Source of the DNA: CAVVNC01 sp963750015
GTDB taxonomy: Bacteria > Desulfobacterota > Syntrophorhabdia > Syntrophorhabdales > WCHB1-27
NCBI GenBank assembly: GCA_963750015.1
Contig: CAVVPU010000143.1
Coordinates: 1-64,000 of the forward strand
Reading direction: 5' to 3'
DNA: 64,000 nucleotides
Shown in pieces: positions 32,908 through 40,881 of this stretch. Under the pieces are notes generated by a model that was given only the letters and a program-made list of their open reading frames with translations, searched no databases and was not told where the DNA came from. A program made the translations under genes and the position numbers. Every line of letters begins with the position of its first letter. The first letter of the stretch is position 1.

Positions 32908-34428
32908 CTAAAACTTTCTGTCGTCGGTTATCCATTTAGGGAACCATCTGTAGTATTCCTTCGGGTGCGCCTTCTTCAGCCCGTCATATGTGGCCTTTGC
33001 CAGGCTGATGCCTTTCCTTGTCCGATACAGGCTCACAAAGCCCTTCTTCTCCAGCTCTTCCAGAAGCGAGTTGAGGCGGGTGTCGTCAACGTCGAGGTAC
33101 TGAGTGATGTCTTCCCTGCTCATGTAGAGGCCGGGATTCACCCTGTAGTCTTCGGCCAGCACCGAAAGGAGAATTTCTTCGTCCACGTTCGTTTCGCGCA
33201 TAACGGCCCCCACGGCCGGTATGGGCACGCCGAGTTCCTCATGGACCACCCGCCGGCGCATTTTCACATCTTCTTCCAGTTGTTTCACGCCGCTCTTGAA
33301 GATCACCATCCTGCATGCCTCCATCGTGCCGCCCGAGATATGCTCCACCTTGGCAATCTCGAATATGGACTGGGCCGGATAGAAAGGCGTCACCCCGTCA
33401 CCGCCCATCACCTGGACGGCATCGAGGCTCGACTGCATTGTCCCCTCGACGTTAAATACCTTGGTCACGTTCGATTCCACGGTGATATCCCAGCCGAGGT
33501 CCCACAAGTAAGCGGTATAATATGTCGCGAGCCGGGCGAGCTTGAGTCTTATGATCAGGTCGGCAATCTTCGTCTGGTTGGCCGGCATATCGATAGTCGG
33601 TTTCCCGAACTGCACCCTCCTCTGTGAATAGGGCACGGCGTTTCTCAGCAATTCTCGCTGCCAGCCCACGGTCATGGCGGAGATGAGCGTCCTTTCGAAG
33701 TTGAGGCCTGCCGTCATGATCTTCCATCCATCCCCCTCTTCTCCGATGCGGTTCGCAGCAGGGACAGCCACATCGTCGAAATCGAGGACACCGTTCTGGA
33801 TATTCTCGAAGCCGAGGACTTCGTTCATCTTCTCGACAGTGAAGCCGGGTGAGCCTTTCTCGACCACAAAGGCGGTGAGGTGGCGATACTTTGCAATGAC
33901 TGCCGGATCGTTACTCGTGCGGGCGTAGACCATATACCTGCTGGCGATGCCGGCCGACACGATGAACCGTTTCTTTCCATTCAGGATATAGGAATCGCCT
34001 TCCCGCTTTCCCCGCACGGCGATGGCAGCAGCGTCGGTCCCCGCCACAGGCTCGGTGATGACAATGGCGCCGATTTCGCCTTGGGCGATCCTCGGGAGAA
34101 AGCGGGCCTTTTGCTCGTCAGACGCAAATTCTATGATCTGCCTCAAGCCCCCGATCATGTTGCCTACCATGATCCTGCCCGGCCCCGGCATCCGGCAAAA
34201 CTGCTCGACCACGATGCATGCTCCGGTCGCGCCTAACCCCATTCCTCCATACTCTTTAGGCACGGGAACGCCCGTGTATCCTTTTTTTGCTATTTTTTCG
34301 AAGATGTCCCAGGGGAACTCTCTCTTCCACCGGGCTTCGGCATCCCTGGGCATCATTTCTTCCGCAAATTCCCTCAACTCTATAGATAGCTTCTTCTGCT
34401 CTTCGGTCCACCAAGGAAAATGTTCCAT
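32908..34428 (-). CDS. Acyl-CoA dehydrogenase with C-terminal winged-helix-like domain
   Basis: A 506-residue flavoprotein-type protein. Residues 1-385 form a complete acyl-CoA dehydrogenase (VPVPKEYGGMGLG, VITEPVAGTDAAAI, the SQRRVQFGKPTID-type FAD segment, AVQVMGGDGVT). The MCAD-type catalytic Glu is replaced by Gly366 (ISGGT), while Glu245 in NFERTLISA sits where isovaleryl- and long-chain-type enzymes keep their base, so it can still be active. Residues about 412-485 (DEEILLSVLAEDY, MSREDITQYLDVDDTRLNSLLEELEKKGFVSLYRTRKGISLAKATYDGL) look like a winged helix-turn-helix, which is not part of this family. A sigma-54 promoter lies upstream, and an aromatic-acid transporter is downstream. The substrate is unknown. 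Confidence 0.85.
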   Translation of the reverse strand: MEHFPWWTEEQKKLSIELREFAEEMMPRDAEARWKREFPWDIFEKIAKKGYTGVPVPKEYGGMGLGATGACIVVEQFCRMPGPGRIMVGNMIGGLRQIIEFASDEQKARFLPRIAQGEIGAIVITEPVAGTDAAAIAVRGKREGDSYILNGKKRFIVSAGIASRYMVYARTSNDPAVIAKYRHLTAFVVEKGSPGFTVEKMNEVLGFENIQNGVLDFDDVAVPAANRIGEEGDGWKIMTAGLNFERTLISAMTVGWQRELLRNAVPYSQRRVQFGKPTIDMPANQTKIADLIIRLKLARLATYYTAYLWDLGWDITVESNVTKVFNVEGTMQSSLDAVQVMGGDGVTPFYPAQSIFEIAKVEHISGGTMEACRMVIFKSGVKQLEEDVKMRRRVVHEELGVPIPAVGAVMRETNVDEEILLSVLAEDYRVNPGLYMSREDITQYLDVDDTRLNSLLEELEKKGFVSLYRTRKGISLAKATYDGLKKAHPKEYYRWFPKWITDDRKF

Positions 34429-34577
34429 GACCTGAATACGCCTCCTTCATCTAATTTATGAAAATAACCTCTGAGTTCCGAAGCGAAAGGGGGGCCCGAC
34501 CCTGCAGACCGTCAGATCGATCCTTTTTAGCACGTCGGCTTACCAAGAGGGCACGTGTCTACCTTTATAACCTAGAT

Positions 34578-34593
34578 CGCATAAACCATGCCA
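34578..34593 (-). promoter_or_regulatory. Sigma-54 promoter of the acyl-CoA dehydrogenase operon
   Basis: On the minus strand TGGCATGGTTTATGCG: GG at -24 and GC at -12 with canonical spacing. It matches the promoter at 36636-36651 at 15 of 16 positions. It lies about 150 bp upstream of the ATG at 34428. Confidence 0.75.
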
Positions 34594-34645
34594 TCTTGGA
34601 AAGCCCTCTCTCCGAAGGGATTCTATCTCACCGTATTTTTGTAAA

Positions 34646-34681
34646 CGTCACATATGACAAAAATGATTGACATATATGTCA
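34646..34681. promoter_or_regulatory. Paired upstream activator sites
   Basis: TGACATATATGTCA (34668-34681, a perfect palindrome) and CGTCACATATGACA (34646-34659) lie 55-90 bp upstream of the sigma-54 promoter and just before the activator gene. Both fit TGWCRTATRTGWCA, as do sites at 36546-36586. They are the likely binding sites of the activator encoded at 34728. Confidence 0.7.
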
Positions 34682-34727
34682 TAATTGTTATTTCTTATGA
34701 CGGATACGATATAGAGGGGTGAACTAA

Positions 34728-36323
34728 TTGCAGATCGACGAGAATCAATTTTTTCGTGAAGTGAGCATCCGTATATGCGGGAGCCTCGAGATCGAGAAGG
34801 CCCTTTCGAGCTGTTTTCAGTTCCTCCGAGAGGTAATGCCCATCGATGAGCTTATGCTCATCGTATACGACCGGGAGTTGGGATCTACCACGATCAGGGC
34901 CATAGCTGATGTGACGGGAGGCAGGTCCTGCTCCGAAGAGACGCCCCTGCCCGCCTGCCTACGCCGCGAGTTCGAGGAGGTGGAGCGTCACCCCCGGGCG
35001 AGGATTGCGGATACCCGCGATGATTCTATCGTCGGTTACGTTGCCCGCCGCAGGCATTGGGAAGATTCATCTTTGCTCGTCAATCGCCTCGTGGTTGATG
35101 GAAAATATATTGGGGGTTTGGCGGCTCGCGTTGTCGGCAGATACAGATATACGGACGAACACCTCCGCCTGTGGGCGCTCGTCAATGAACCGTCAGCCAT
35201 CGCCCTTGCGAATAGCCAGCAGTACAGGGAGATATCAAGACTCAAGGACCTGCTTGCGGACGACAAGTCCTATCTGCAGGAAGAGCTGCGGAAAAGGAGC
35301 GGCGGCGGCGGTAGATTGGTCGGCGCCGAGTTCGGCCTGAGACGGGTCATGGAAGGGGCACGGCTCGTGGCGCCCCTCACAAGCCCTGTTCTTATAGTCG
35401 GTGAAACGGGCACGGGCAAGGAGCTCATAGCCAATGCCATTCATGACCTTTCACCCAGGCGTGGGGCACCGCTCATCAAGGTGAACTGCGGCGCCATTCC
35501 GGAAACCCTGATCGACAGCGAGCTGTTCGGCCATGAGAAGGGCGCTTTTACGGGCGCCTACGATCAGAGGCGGGGCCGCTTCGAGCACGCCAACGGTGGG
35601 ACGGTTTTTCTCGACGAAGTCTCGGAGCTGCCCCTCCTGGCACAGGTGAGGCTCTTGCGGGTGCTCCAGGAGAAGGAGATCTACCGGGTAGGGGGAGCAA
35701 AGTCGATAAAGATCGATGTGAGGATTATATCAGCCACGAACCGGCATCTCGAGGAGATGGTGGCGTGCGGTCAGTTCCGGGAGGATCTCTTCTTCCGTCT
35801 CAATGTCTTCCCGATTTTGATCCCCCCGCTCAGGGAGCGTGAAACCGACATGCCGGCCCTTGTCCATCATTTCATCGAGAAAAAATCCCGGCAGATGGCG
35901 TTGCCCAAGGTCCCCACGCTCGCCCCAGGCGAAATAGATGCGCTCATGGCTTACGAGTGGCCGGGCAACGTGAGGGAGCTGGAGAACGCAGTTGAAAGGG
36001 CGATAATCGTCTCACGGGGCCAGCCGCTCACGTTCGGCGATATCATCCCCTCGGCCGGGGGGCGGGCGAGAGAGGCCGGAGCCGGTGAGGAGATGACTTC
36101 AACCCTCCGTGAGACGGAAGAAAGGGAGATCAGACGGGCTCTCGAGAAGACTATGGGCAAGGTGAGCGGGACCGGAAGCGCGGCGGAACTGCTCGGCATT
36201 AATCCCGGTACTTTGCGCCACAGAATGAGAAAACTGGGTATACCCTTCGGCCGAAAGAACGCAGTGCGAAACAACCGGGTTTCTCCCGATGGCGTCAGGC
36301 TGGTAGGGAAGCAGCACCGATAG
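34728..36323 (+). CDS. Sigma-54-dependent activator with GAF sensor domain
   Basis: A 531-residue enhancer-binding protein. A GAF-like sensor (about residues 10-175) and a short helical linker precede the AAA+ domain (about 197-425) with Walker A GETGTGKE (225-232), the sigma-54-contacting GAFTGA loop (272-277), Walker B GTVFLDEV and the arginine-finger region. A C-terminal Fis-type HTH (AAELLGINPGTLRHRMRKLG) follows. It has FhlA/NorR-like architecture. The TTG at 34728 with GAGGGG eight bases upstream is the best start. It probably binds a metabolite in the GAF domain and activates the two near-identical sigma-54 promoters on either side, possibly also its own gene. Confidence 0.9.
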   Translation: MQIDENQFFREVSIRICGSLEIEKALSSCFQFLREVMPIDELMLIVYDRELGSTTIRAIADVTGGRSCSEETPLPACLRREFEEVERHPRARIADTRDDSIVGYVARRRHWEDSSLLVNRLVVDGKYIGGLAARVVGRYRYTDEHLRLWALVNEPSAIALANSQQYREISRLKDLLADDKSYLQEELRKRSGGGGRLVGAEFGLRRVMEGARLVAPLTSPVLIVGETGTGKELIANAIHDLSPRRGAPLIKVNCGAIPETLIDSELFGHEKGAFTGAYDQRRGRFEHANGGTVFLDEVSELPLLAQVRLLRVLQEKEIYRVGGAKSIKIDVRIISATNRHLEEMVACGQFREDLFFRLNVFPILIPPLRERETDMPALVHHFIEKKSRQMALPKVPTLAPGEIDALMAYEWPGNVRELENAVERAIIVSRGQPLTFGDIIPSAGGRAREAGAGEEMTSTLRETEEREIRRALEKTMGKVSGTGSAAELLGINPGTLRHRMRKLGIPFGRKNAVRNNRVSPDGVRLVGKQHR

Positions 36324-36545
36324 ACTCGCCCGGTCGCTTTTGCTCCGCCACGGGCGGAGGCGCCCGATAAAGAGCACGTCCCAAAGAGGGGCTGTTCGCC
36401 CACCGAAGGGAGCCTGCTTTCCGTCTCGATCCTCAAGGCAATCCTCCTTTTCAAGAAACTCTGAGATACCGCCTGGAAACACGCGTCTTCCATCGATTCA
36501 CGACTCTTTGTGCCTTTTTCATCGTATTTGTCACCGTCTGAACAT

Positions 36546-36586
36546 ATGTGACGTATGTGTCACATGCTTTTGTCGTATGCGTCACA
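36546..36586. promoter_or_regulatory. Upstream activator sites of the CoA-transferase promoter
   Basis: ATGTGACGTATGTGTCACAT (36546-36565; arms ATGTGAC / GTCACAT, perfect) and TGTCGTATGCGTCACA (36571-36586) match the motif seen at 34646-34681. They lie 50-90 bp upstream of the -24/-12 promoter. The rest of 36324-36718 holds only a GC hairpin (CTCCGCC / GGCGGAG) at 36343-36359, just after the activator gene. Confidence 0.7.
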
Positions 36587-36635
36587 TTGCGAGATAAGAC
36601 CCTCAAAACCTCCTGATAGAACAGCCCTCCCGCAC

Positions 36636-36651
36636 TGGCATGGTTTATGCC
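36636..36651 (+). promoter_or_regulatory. Sigma-54 promoter of the CoA-transferase gene
   Basis: TGGCATGGTTTATGCC, with -24 GG and -12 GC correctly spaced, 67 bp before the ATG. It is almost identical to the divergent promoter at 34578-34593. Confidence 0.75.
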
Positions 36652-36718
36652 CTAAGGATTGTGTACAACGGAAAGAGGGGCCGGGGACTCATAATCCAAC
36701 ACAAGGGGAGCGCTGACT

Positions 36719-38284
36719 ATGGCAAAAGTGGTTACTGCAAGAGCTGCGGCCGAGCTTATTAGGGACGGAGATACCGTTGCCCTGGCCTGCTTCGGAATGG
36801 CAGGGTGGGCAGAGGACGTGGCGCTCGCGCTCCGTGACCGATATGCCGGCGAGCGCAGCCCGAAGGGCATCACCATACTGCATGCGGCAGGCGCGGGCGA
36901 CTTCAAGGGCCGGGGTTCAGGTGTGTGGGCAGAGGCGGGCATGGAGGGCCTGGTGAAGAGGGTCATCACCGGCCATCTCGGCGCAGGTCCTCAAATGATC
37001 AAGGCGGTGCAGGAAAGGAAAGTAGAATGCTATTTCTGGCCCTTGGGCTGTCTCTGCCAGTGGTACACGGAAGTCGCGAGGAAGTCGCCTGGTCTTTTCA
37101 CGAAGACCGGATTGGGCACCTTTCTCGACCCTCGCGTGGACGGTGCGGAGGTCCATGGTCTCTGTGATGACAAGTACGCGAGCATAGTGGTATTGGAGGG
37201 AGAAGAGTGGATGTTCTTCAAGACCTTCCCCATCAAGGTGGGGCTAATCAGGGGCACTACGGCAGATGAGAAAGGCAACGTGACCTTCGAGAACGAAGCC
37301 ATATCGTTGGAGGCGCTGCCCGTGGCCCAGGCCGCTCAGGCCTCGGGCGGCATCGTCATTGCGCAGGTAGATAACCTTGCAAAGGCGGGGACGCTGCATC
37401 CGCAGATGGTCAGGGTGCCGGGCGTCTGTGTCGATTACATCGTCGTTGCCCAAACCCCCCAGATGCAGACCATGGGTGTTCAGTACAAGCCGGCCTTGGC
37501 CGGCCACGTAAAGGTGCCGGAGACTAGCATTCCCCCGATGCCTTTGGACGAGCGTAAAGTCATCGCCCGGAGGGCGGCTATGGAGCTCATGCCGGGTCCG
37601 GTGAACCTCGGTATCGGCATACCCCAGGGGATTGCGACGGTGGTAGCCGAGGAGGGCTGCAGCGACATGGTGACCCTCATATCGGAATCAGGAAACATTG
37701 GCGGCATTCCAGGTAACGCGGTGGCCGAGTTTGGCGCCCATTACAACGGCGAGGCGATGCTCCAGCAGGACCAGCTTTTCAACTGGTTCGACGGAGGAGG
37801 GCTTGCCATGGCTTTTGCGGGCTTGAGCCAGACAGACAAGGAGGGAAACCTCAATGCGGGTACCTTTGGGGGCAGGCCCACCGGACCGGGCGGTTTTATC
37901 AACACCACCCAGCATGCAAAGAAAGTTGTCTTCTGTGGTACCTTTACGGCGGGTCCGCTCTCCGTTAAGGTCGAGGACGGCAGGCTGACAATCCTCAAAG
38001 AAGGTTCTATCTGCAAGTTTCTCGACAAGGTCGAGCAGGTCGGATTCAGCGGCAGGTATGCGTTGAATGTGGGGAAAAAGGTCGTCTATGTCACCGAGCG
38101 CGCCGTTTTCGAGTTGACCCCCGAGGGCCTCATGCTGACTGAGATAGCCCCCGGCATCAATCTGGAAAAGGACGTGCTCTCTTTGATGGAATTCAGGCCG
38201 GTCATCTCCCCGAACCTCAGCCAGATTCCAGTGGGTATCTACGGGGCAGAATGGGGTGAACTGAAGAAGAGACTCGGCGCCTAG
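36719..38284 (+). CDS. Family I CoA-transferase (acetate/propionate CoA-transferase type)
   Basis: Moves CoA between carboxylic acids through a glutamyl-CoA intermediate. The 521-residue protein has both alpha and beta halves fused, as in YdiF/Pct-type enzymes: an N-terminal half with LIRDGDTVALACFGMAGWAEDVA and the C-terminal half with NLGIGIPQGIATVVAEEG and the catalytic Glu in LISESGNIGG. The FDGGGLAMAFAGLSQTDKEGNLN segment is also conserved. Activation of an imported acid without ATP is its likely role, since a transporter and an acyl-CoA dehydrogenase share its promoter type. The ATG follows AGGGGAG. Substrate specificity cannot be read. Confidence 0.85.
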   Translation: MAKVVTARAAAELIRDGDTVALACFGMAGWAEDVALALRDRYAGERSPKGITILHAAGAGDFKGRGSGVWAEAGMEGLVKRVITGHLGAGPQMIKAVQERKVECYFWPLGCLCQWYTEVARKSPGLFTKTGLGTFLDPRVDGAEVHGLCDDKYASIVVLEGEEWMFFKTFPIKVGLIRGTTADEKGNVTFENEAISLEALPVAQAAQASGGIVIAQVDNLAKAGTLHPQMVRVPGVCVDYIVVAQTPQMQTMGVQYKPALAGHVKVPETSIPPMPLDERKVIARRAAMELMPGPVNLGIGIPQGIATVVAEEGCSDMVTLISESGNIGGIPGNAVAEFGAHYNGEAMLQQDQLFNWFDGGGLAMAFAGLSQTDKEGNLNAGTFGGRPTGPGGFINTTQHAKKVVFCGTFTAGPLSVKVEDGRLTILKEGSICKFLDKVEQVGFSGRYALNVGKKVVYVTERAVFELTPEGLMLTEIAPGINLEKDVLSLMEFRPVISPNLSQIPVGIYGAEWGELKKRLGA

Positions 38285-38369
38285 CCGGCATCCCGAACTC
38301 CCTGCGAATCTTACAAGGACGGGCCGGATGCCACTCGGTGCGGGGATGACATAGGATGGGAGGGGTGCA

Positions 38370-38696
38370 ATGAACTGGTACAAACTCGAATTGACGGAAG
38401 ACCAGCTATCTTCGGGACAGTTCCACGGCATGCGGGACGAGTTCCTGAAATGGTACAAGTCTCTGGATACATGCAAAGAAACTGCCCTTTTTTCGCGCCG
38501 TCGCGACAATGACCTTGGGGGGACCCTCTACGTCTACTCCGAATCACCTGTTCACGCGGAAATACTGTGTCGAATGTTTCCGGCCAAGCCCTGTGAACCG
38601 CCTGAACCCGATCTCGATCGCACTATTCCCTCGTTGACGTCACTTCTTCGGTTGCTTATGGGCAACAGCAAGACCATTCACAGGGACCATTTTTGA
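38370..38696 (+). CDS. Uncharacterised 108-residue protein
   Basis: A small soluble protein (MNWYKLELTEDQLSSGQFHGM at the N-terminus) of mixed alpha/beta character, with conserved-looking LFSRRRDNDLGGTLYVYSESPVHAEILCRMF. I do not recognise a family. A strong GGAGGGG at good spacing and ordinary codon use support it as real. It lies 85 bp after the CoA-transferase gene on the same strand and may be co-transcribed with it from the sigma-54 promoter. It has no signal peptide or metal motif. Confidence 0.6.
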   Translation: MNWYKLELTEDQLSSGQFHGMRDEFLKWYKSLDTCKETALFSRRRDNDLGGTLYVYSESPVHAEILCRMFPAKPCEPPEPDLDRTIPSLTSLLRLLMGNSKTIHRDHF

Positions 38697-38724
38697 GAGA
38701 CGAAAGGATATCACGCGGTTGCCT

Positions 38725-39570
38725 CTATCGTACCCGTTCTCCTATCCTTTCCGTGCGGACGCGTTTTGTCTTTTCATCGTACGACCAGTAGATAAGAAAG
38801 GGCCTCCCCACGAGGTGTTCACGCTTCGCGAACCCCCAAAACCGGCTGTCGAAACTGTGGTCCCTGTTGTCACCCAGGAGGAAGAAACCGCCCGGAGGGA
38901 CGGTTAAGGGTGGCAGTTTGTCGCGAGGACTTTTTAGGATCTCGGTATCCAGGTTCACGCCGGGGTCTTTCTCGTAGCGTTTGCCGTTGACGAAGACCTT
39001 CTTGTCACGAACCTCCACGGTATCCCCGCCCACAGCGACGATGCGCTGAACGAAGTCATATGAGGTGTCTGCGGGATACCGAAGGACTACGACCTCCCCC
39101 CTGTGGGGCGTTCCGAACCGATAGGCCAACTTGTTCATCAGCATATGGTCACCGACGTCAAGGGTAGGTGTCATCCCCGCGGACTGTATCCTGAAGGCCT
39201 GCATGAAAAACGTTCTGACGCCCGAGGCATAAGCCACGCCTGCGATGCTGTTGGCAGCAGTCGCGACGAGGACCATGGCTATGGAAATAGATGTTTTAAT
39301 ATGAAGAGACCGCTTGAGTACGATCGTGGGCAGGAGGATGATCCCGAGAATGCAAAGGAGCTCGACGGGGATGGTGATAAGGTTTTGAAGACTGAAGCGC
39401 CCCAGGATGGACAGGATGGCGAAGCCTTCCACTATTAGTGACATTACGAGGGCGGTCCGCCATGAAAGCCCACCTTTTCTGAATGCGAAAACCGTTGCCT
39501 TGATGATGGCCGTCTGAAGAAGAAGGGTCGAAACAAGTATGCAGAGTAAAATGATGACGAGGAGCAGCAT
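38725..39570 (-). CDS. Signal peptidase I-like protein with altered catalytic Lys position
   Basis: A 281-residue membrane protein of the LepB (S26) family. About four N-terminal hydrophobic helices precede the periplasmic domain. The nucleophile Ser130 lies in IQSAGMTPTL (usual SxxMxPT), and the GDNRDHSFDSRFWG box is intact. In box D, where LepB has Lys before Arg (usual KRVVGLPGD), this protein reads VQRIVAVGGD, so Gln175 replaces the general-base lysine. It may be inactive, use another base, or serve a special substrate. The ATG at 39570 follows AAAGGAGG. It overlaps nothing and converges on the 38370 gene. Confidence 0.85.
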   Translation of the reverse strand: MLLLVIILLCILVSTLLLQTAIIKATVFAFRKGGLSWRTALVMSLIVEGFAILSILGRFSLQNLITIPVELLCILGIILLPTIVLKRSLHIKTSISIAMVLVATAANSIAGVAYASGVRTFFMQAFRIQSAGMTPTLDVGDHMLMNKLAYRFGTPHRGEVVVLRYPADTSYDFVQRIVAVGGDTVEVRDKKVFVNGKRYEKDPGVNLDTEILKSPRDKLPPLTVPPGGFFLLGDNRDHSFDSRFWGFAKREHLVGRPFLIYWSYDEKTKRVRTERIGERVR

Positions 39571-39879
39571 GGGCCTCCTTTGTGGTTGCTTGAGGCTGAC
39601 AGAAGCGAGGGGTCATGCAGTCTTGCTTTTTAGAGCATCCCAGGACCGCCTTTGGCGCTTCGAGAAGAAACGCATACCACAGGTATTGATTACCACTCAC
39701 ATCACGTCATTTCAAGCGAAAGTTGCCCGAACGGTCCGAAAAATTCGGAAAGAAGAAAAATAGTGAAGTCCCTCAGGGTGAACGGCGCTCTTGAGAGCTT
39801 AATCAACCACTTATTCAGTGGATTACACCTGATGGCGGCAGATGTAACCTTTTCGAGGATCGGCGCTCCGCTTCCCGCT
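39571..39879. other. Intergenic region without visible gene
   Basis: About 310 bp between the signal peptidase and CBM9-like genes, both on the minus strand. I see no convincing reading frame, tRNA or strong hairpin. It carries the 5' flank of the signal peptidase gene. Confidence 0.4.
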
Positions 39880-40533
39880 TCATCCAAATTCCAGCACGCC
39901 GAATGATTTGGGGAGATGGAAATTCGGTTTTGGGTAATGAACCGGTGACCATGTCAGCCAGTGGGGGTGCGATGTGCGATCGGCGCACTTATAGAAATTC
40001 CCTCGCCACACATCATGGGGCTTCGGTGTGCTCACCGGACAGTATCTTCGCATCAGGGCTATCGGTATCGCGTATCCAACGGTCCACGTGACCGACTCTG
40101 CGATTTCGAGGTCTACGATTCGCGGCAACGAGTGCGTTTTTGCTATTCCTTTACAGTCACTCCCGGGGATCTCGATCCTTCTGTCTTCCGAGTGGAAATG
40201 AAAAAGGATGGTACCACCGCAATTCATCTCGAAGTTGAAATAGCCTTTGGATAGATCGGAACCGGGTGTGAAGAAGAATTCAACGCAACTGTCCCCGCAG
40301 ACGCTGTCTTGATGCTCTGCCGCCAGTGCTCGAACGTATCTGTCTTCGACGCGGAACATCACGTGGAGTGCGGAATCTTCGTAGGCTATCTTTACCTCCG
40401 TCCTCGGAAAATGGTCCGGCTTCGCTCCCATGTAGTTCCGGAGCAGTTCAGACGGAATCTCTCGCCATGGTGAATCGTCCCAGCCCGCACCATTCTTGGG
40501 AGGATTTGCGAGTTTCGTAACTAGTGCAATCAT
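39880..40533 (-). CDS. CBM9-like carbohydrate-binding protein
   Basis: A 217-residue beta-sandwich protein of the carbohydrate-binding family 9-like type: W-D-SPWREIP at the N-terminus, TEVKIAYEDSALHVMFRVEDRYV, DSCVEFFFTPG, YFNFEMNCGGTILFHF and WTVGYAIPIALM. Stand-alone members without a signal peptide occur widely, and their role is unclear. Binding of sugars or sugar derivatives is inferred from the fold. ATG 40533 is chosen because AAGGA precedes it. The ATG at 40560 has no ribosome-binding site. It is divergent from the aldehyde dehydrogenase gene at 40882. Confidence 0.7.
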   Translation of the reverse strand: MIALVTKLANPPKNGAGWDDSPWREIPSELLRNYMGAKPDHFPRTEVKIAYEDSALHVMFRVEDRYVRALAAEHQDSVCGDSCVEFFFTPGSDLSKGYFNFEMNCGGTILFHFHSEDRRIEIPGSDCKGIAKTHSLPRIVDLEIAESVTWTVGYAIPIALMRRYCPVSTPKPHDVWRGNFYKCADRTSHPHWLTWSPVHYPKPNFHLPKSFGVLEFG

Positions 40534-40881
40534 GGGTGGTTTTTCCTTGCCTAAGGCCATGGTGAACCGCCACGCGCCATGGCCCGATCGGGCAGCAGGT
40601 GATCTCCAGAGACATATTTTACACTTCTATCCATATTCTTTACAGCTTGAAACCTTCCATTTTTCAAGACTGGTAATGAAAAGATGCGGCGGAAATGACA
40701 CAACCAAAAGATTGACAGAGCACACTTATTATGCCATATTTGACACAATTACCGGTCAGATCCAAAGAACTGAGAATAACGTGGCAGATCGATCTTTCCA
40801 GCCTCAAAAGAGGCCGGCCGCCGGAGGCAAAGAACCCTGAAAAAGGCAATACGAAACCCTTGCATAGACCAGGAGGACATA
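40534..40881. promoter_or_regulatory. Divergent intergenic region with a promoter for the aldehyde dehydrogenase
   Basis: TTGACA (40712-40717), a 17-bp spacer and CATATT (40735-40740) form a plausible plus-strand promoter. GCCCGATCGGGC at 40582-40593 is a perfect 12-bp palindrome near the CBM9-like start and could be an operator. Nothing else is evident. Confidence 0.45.
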
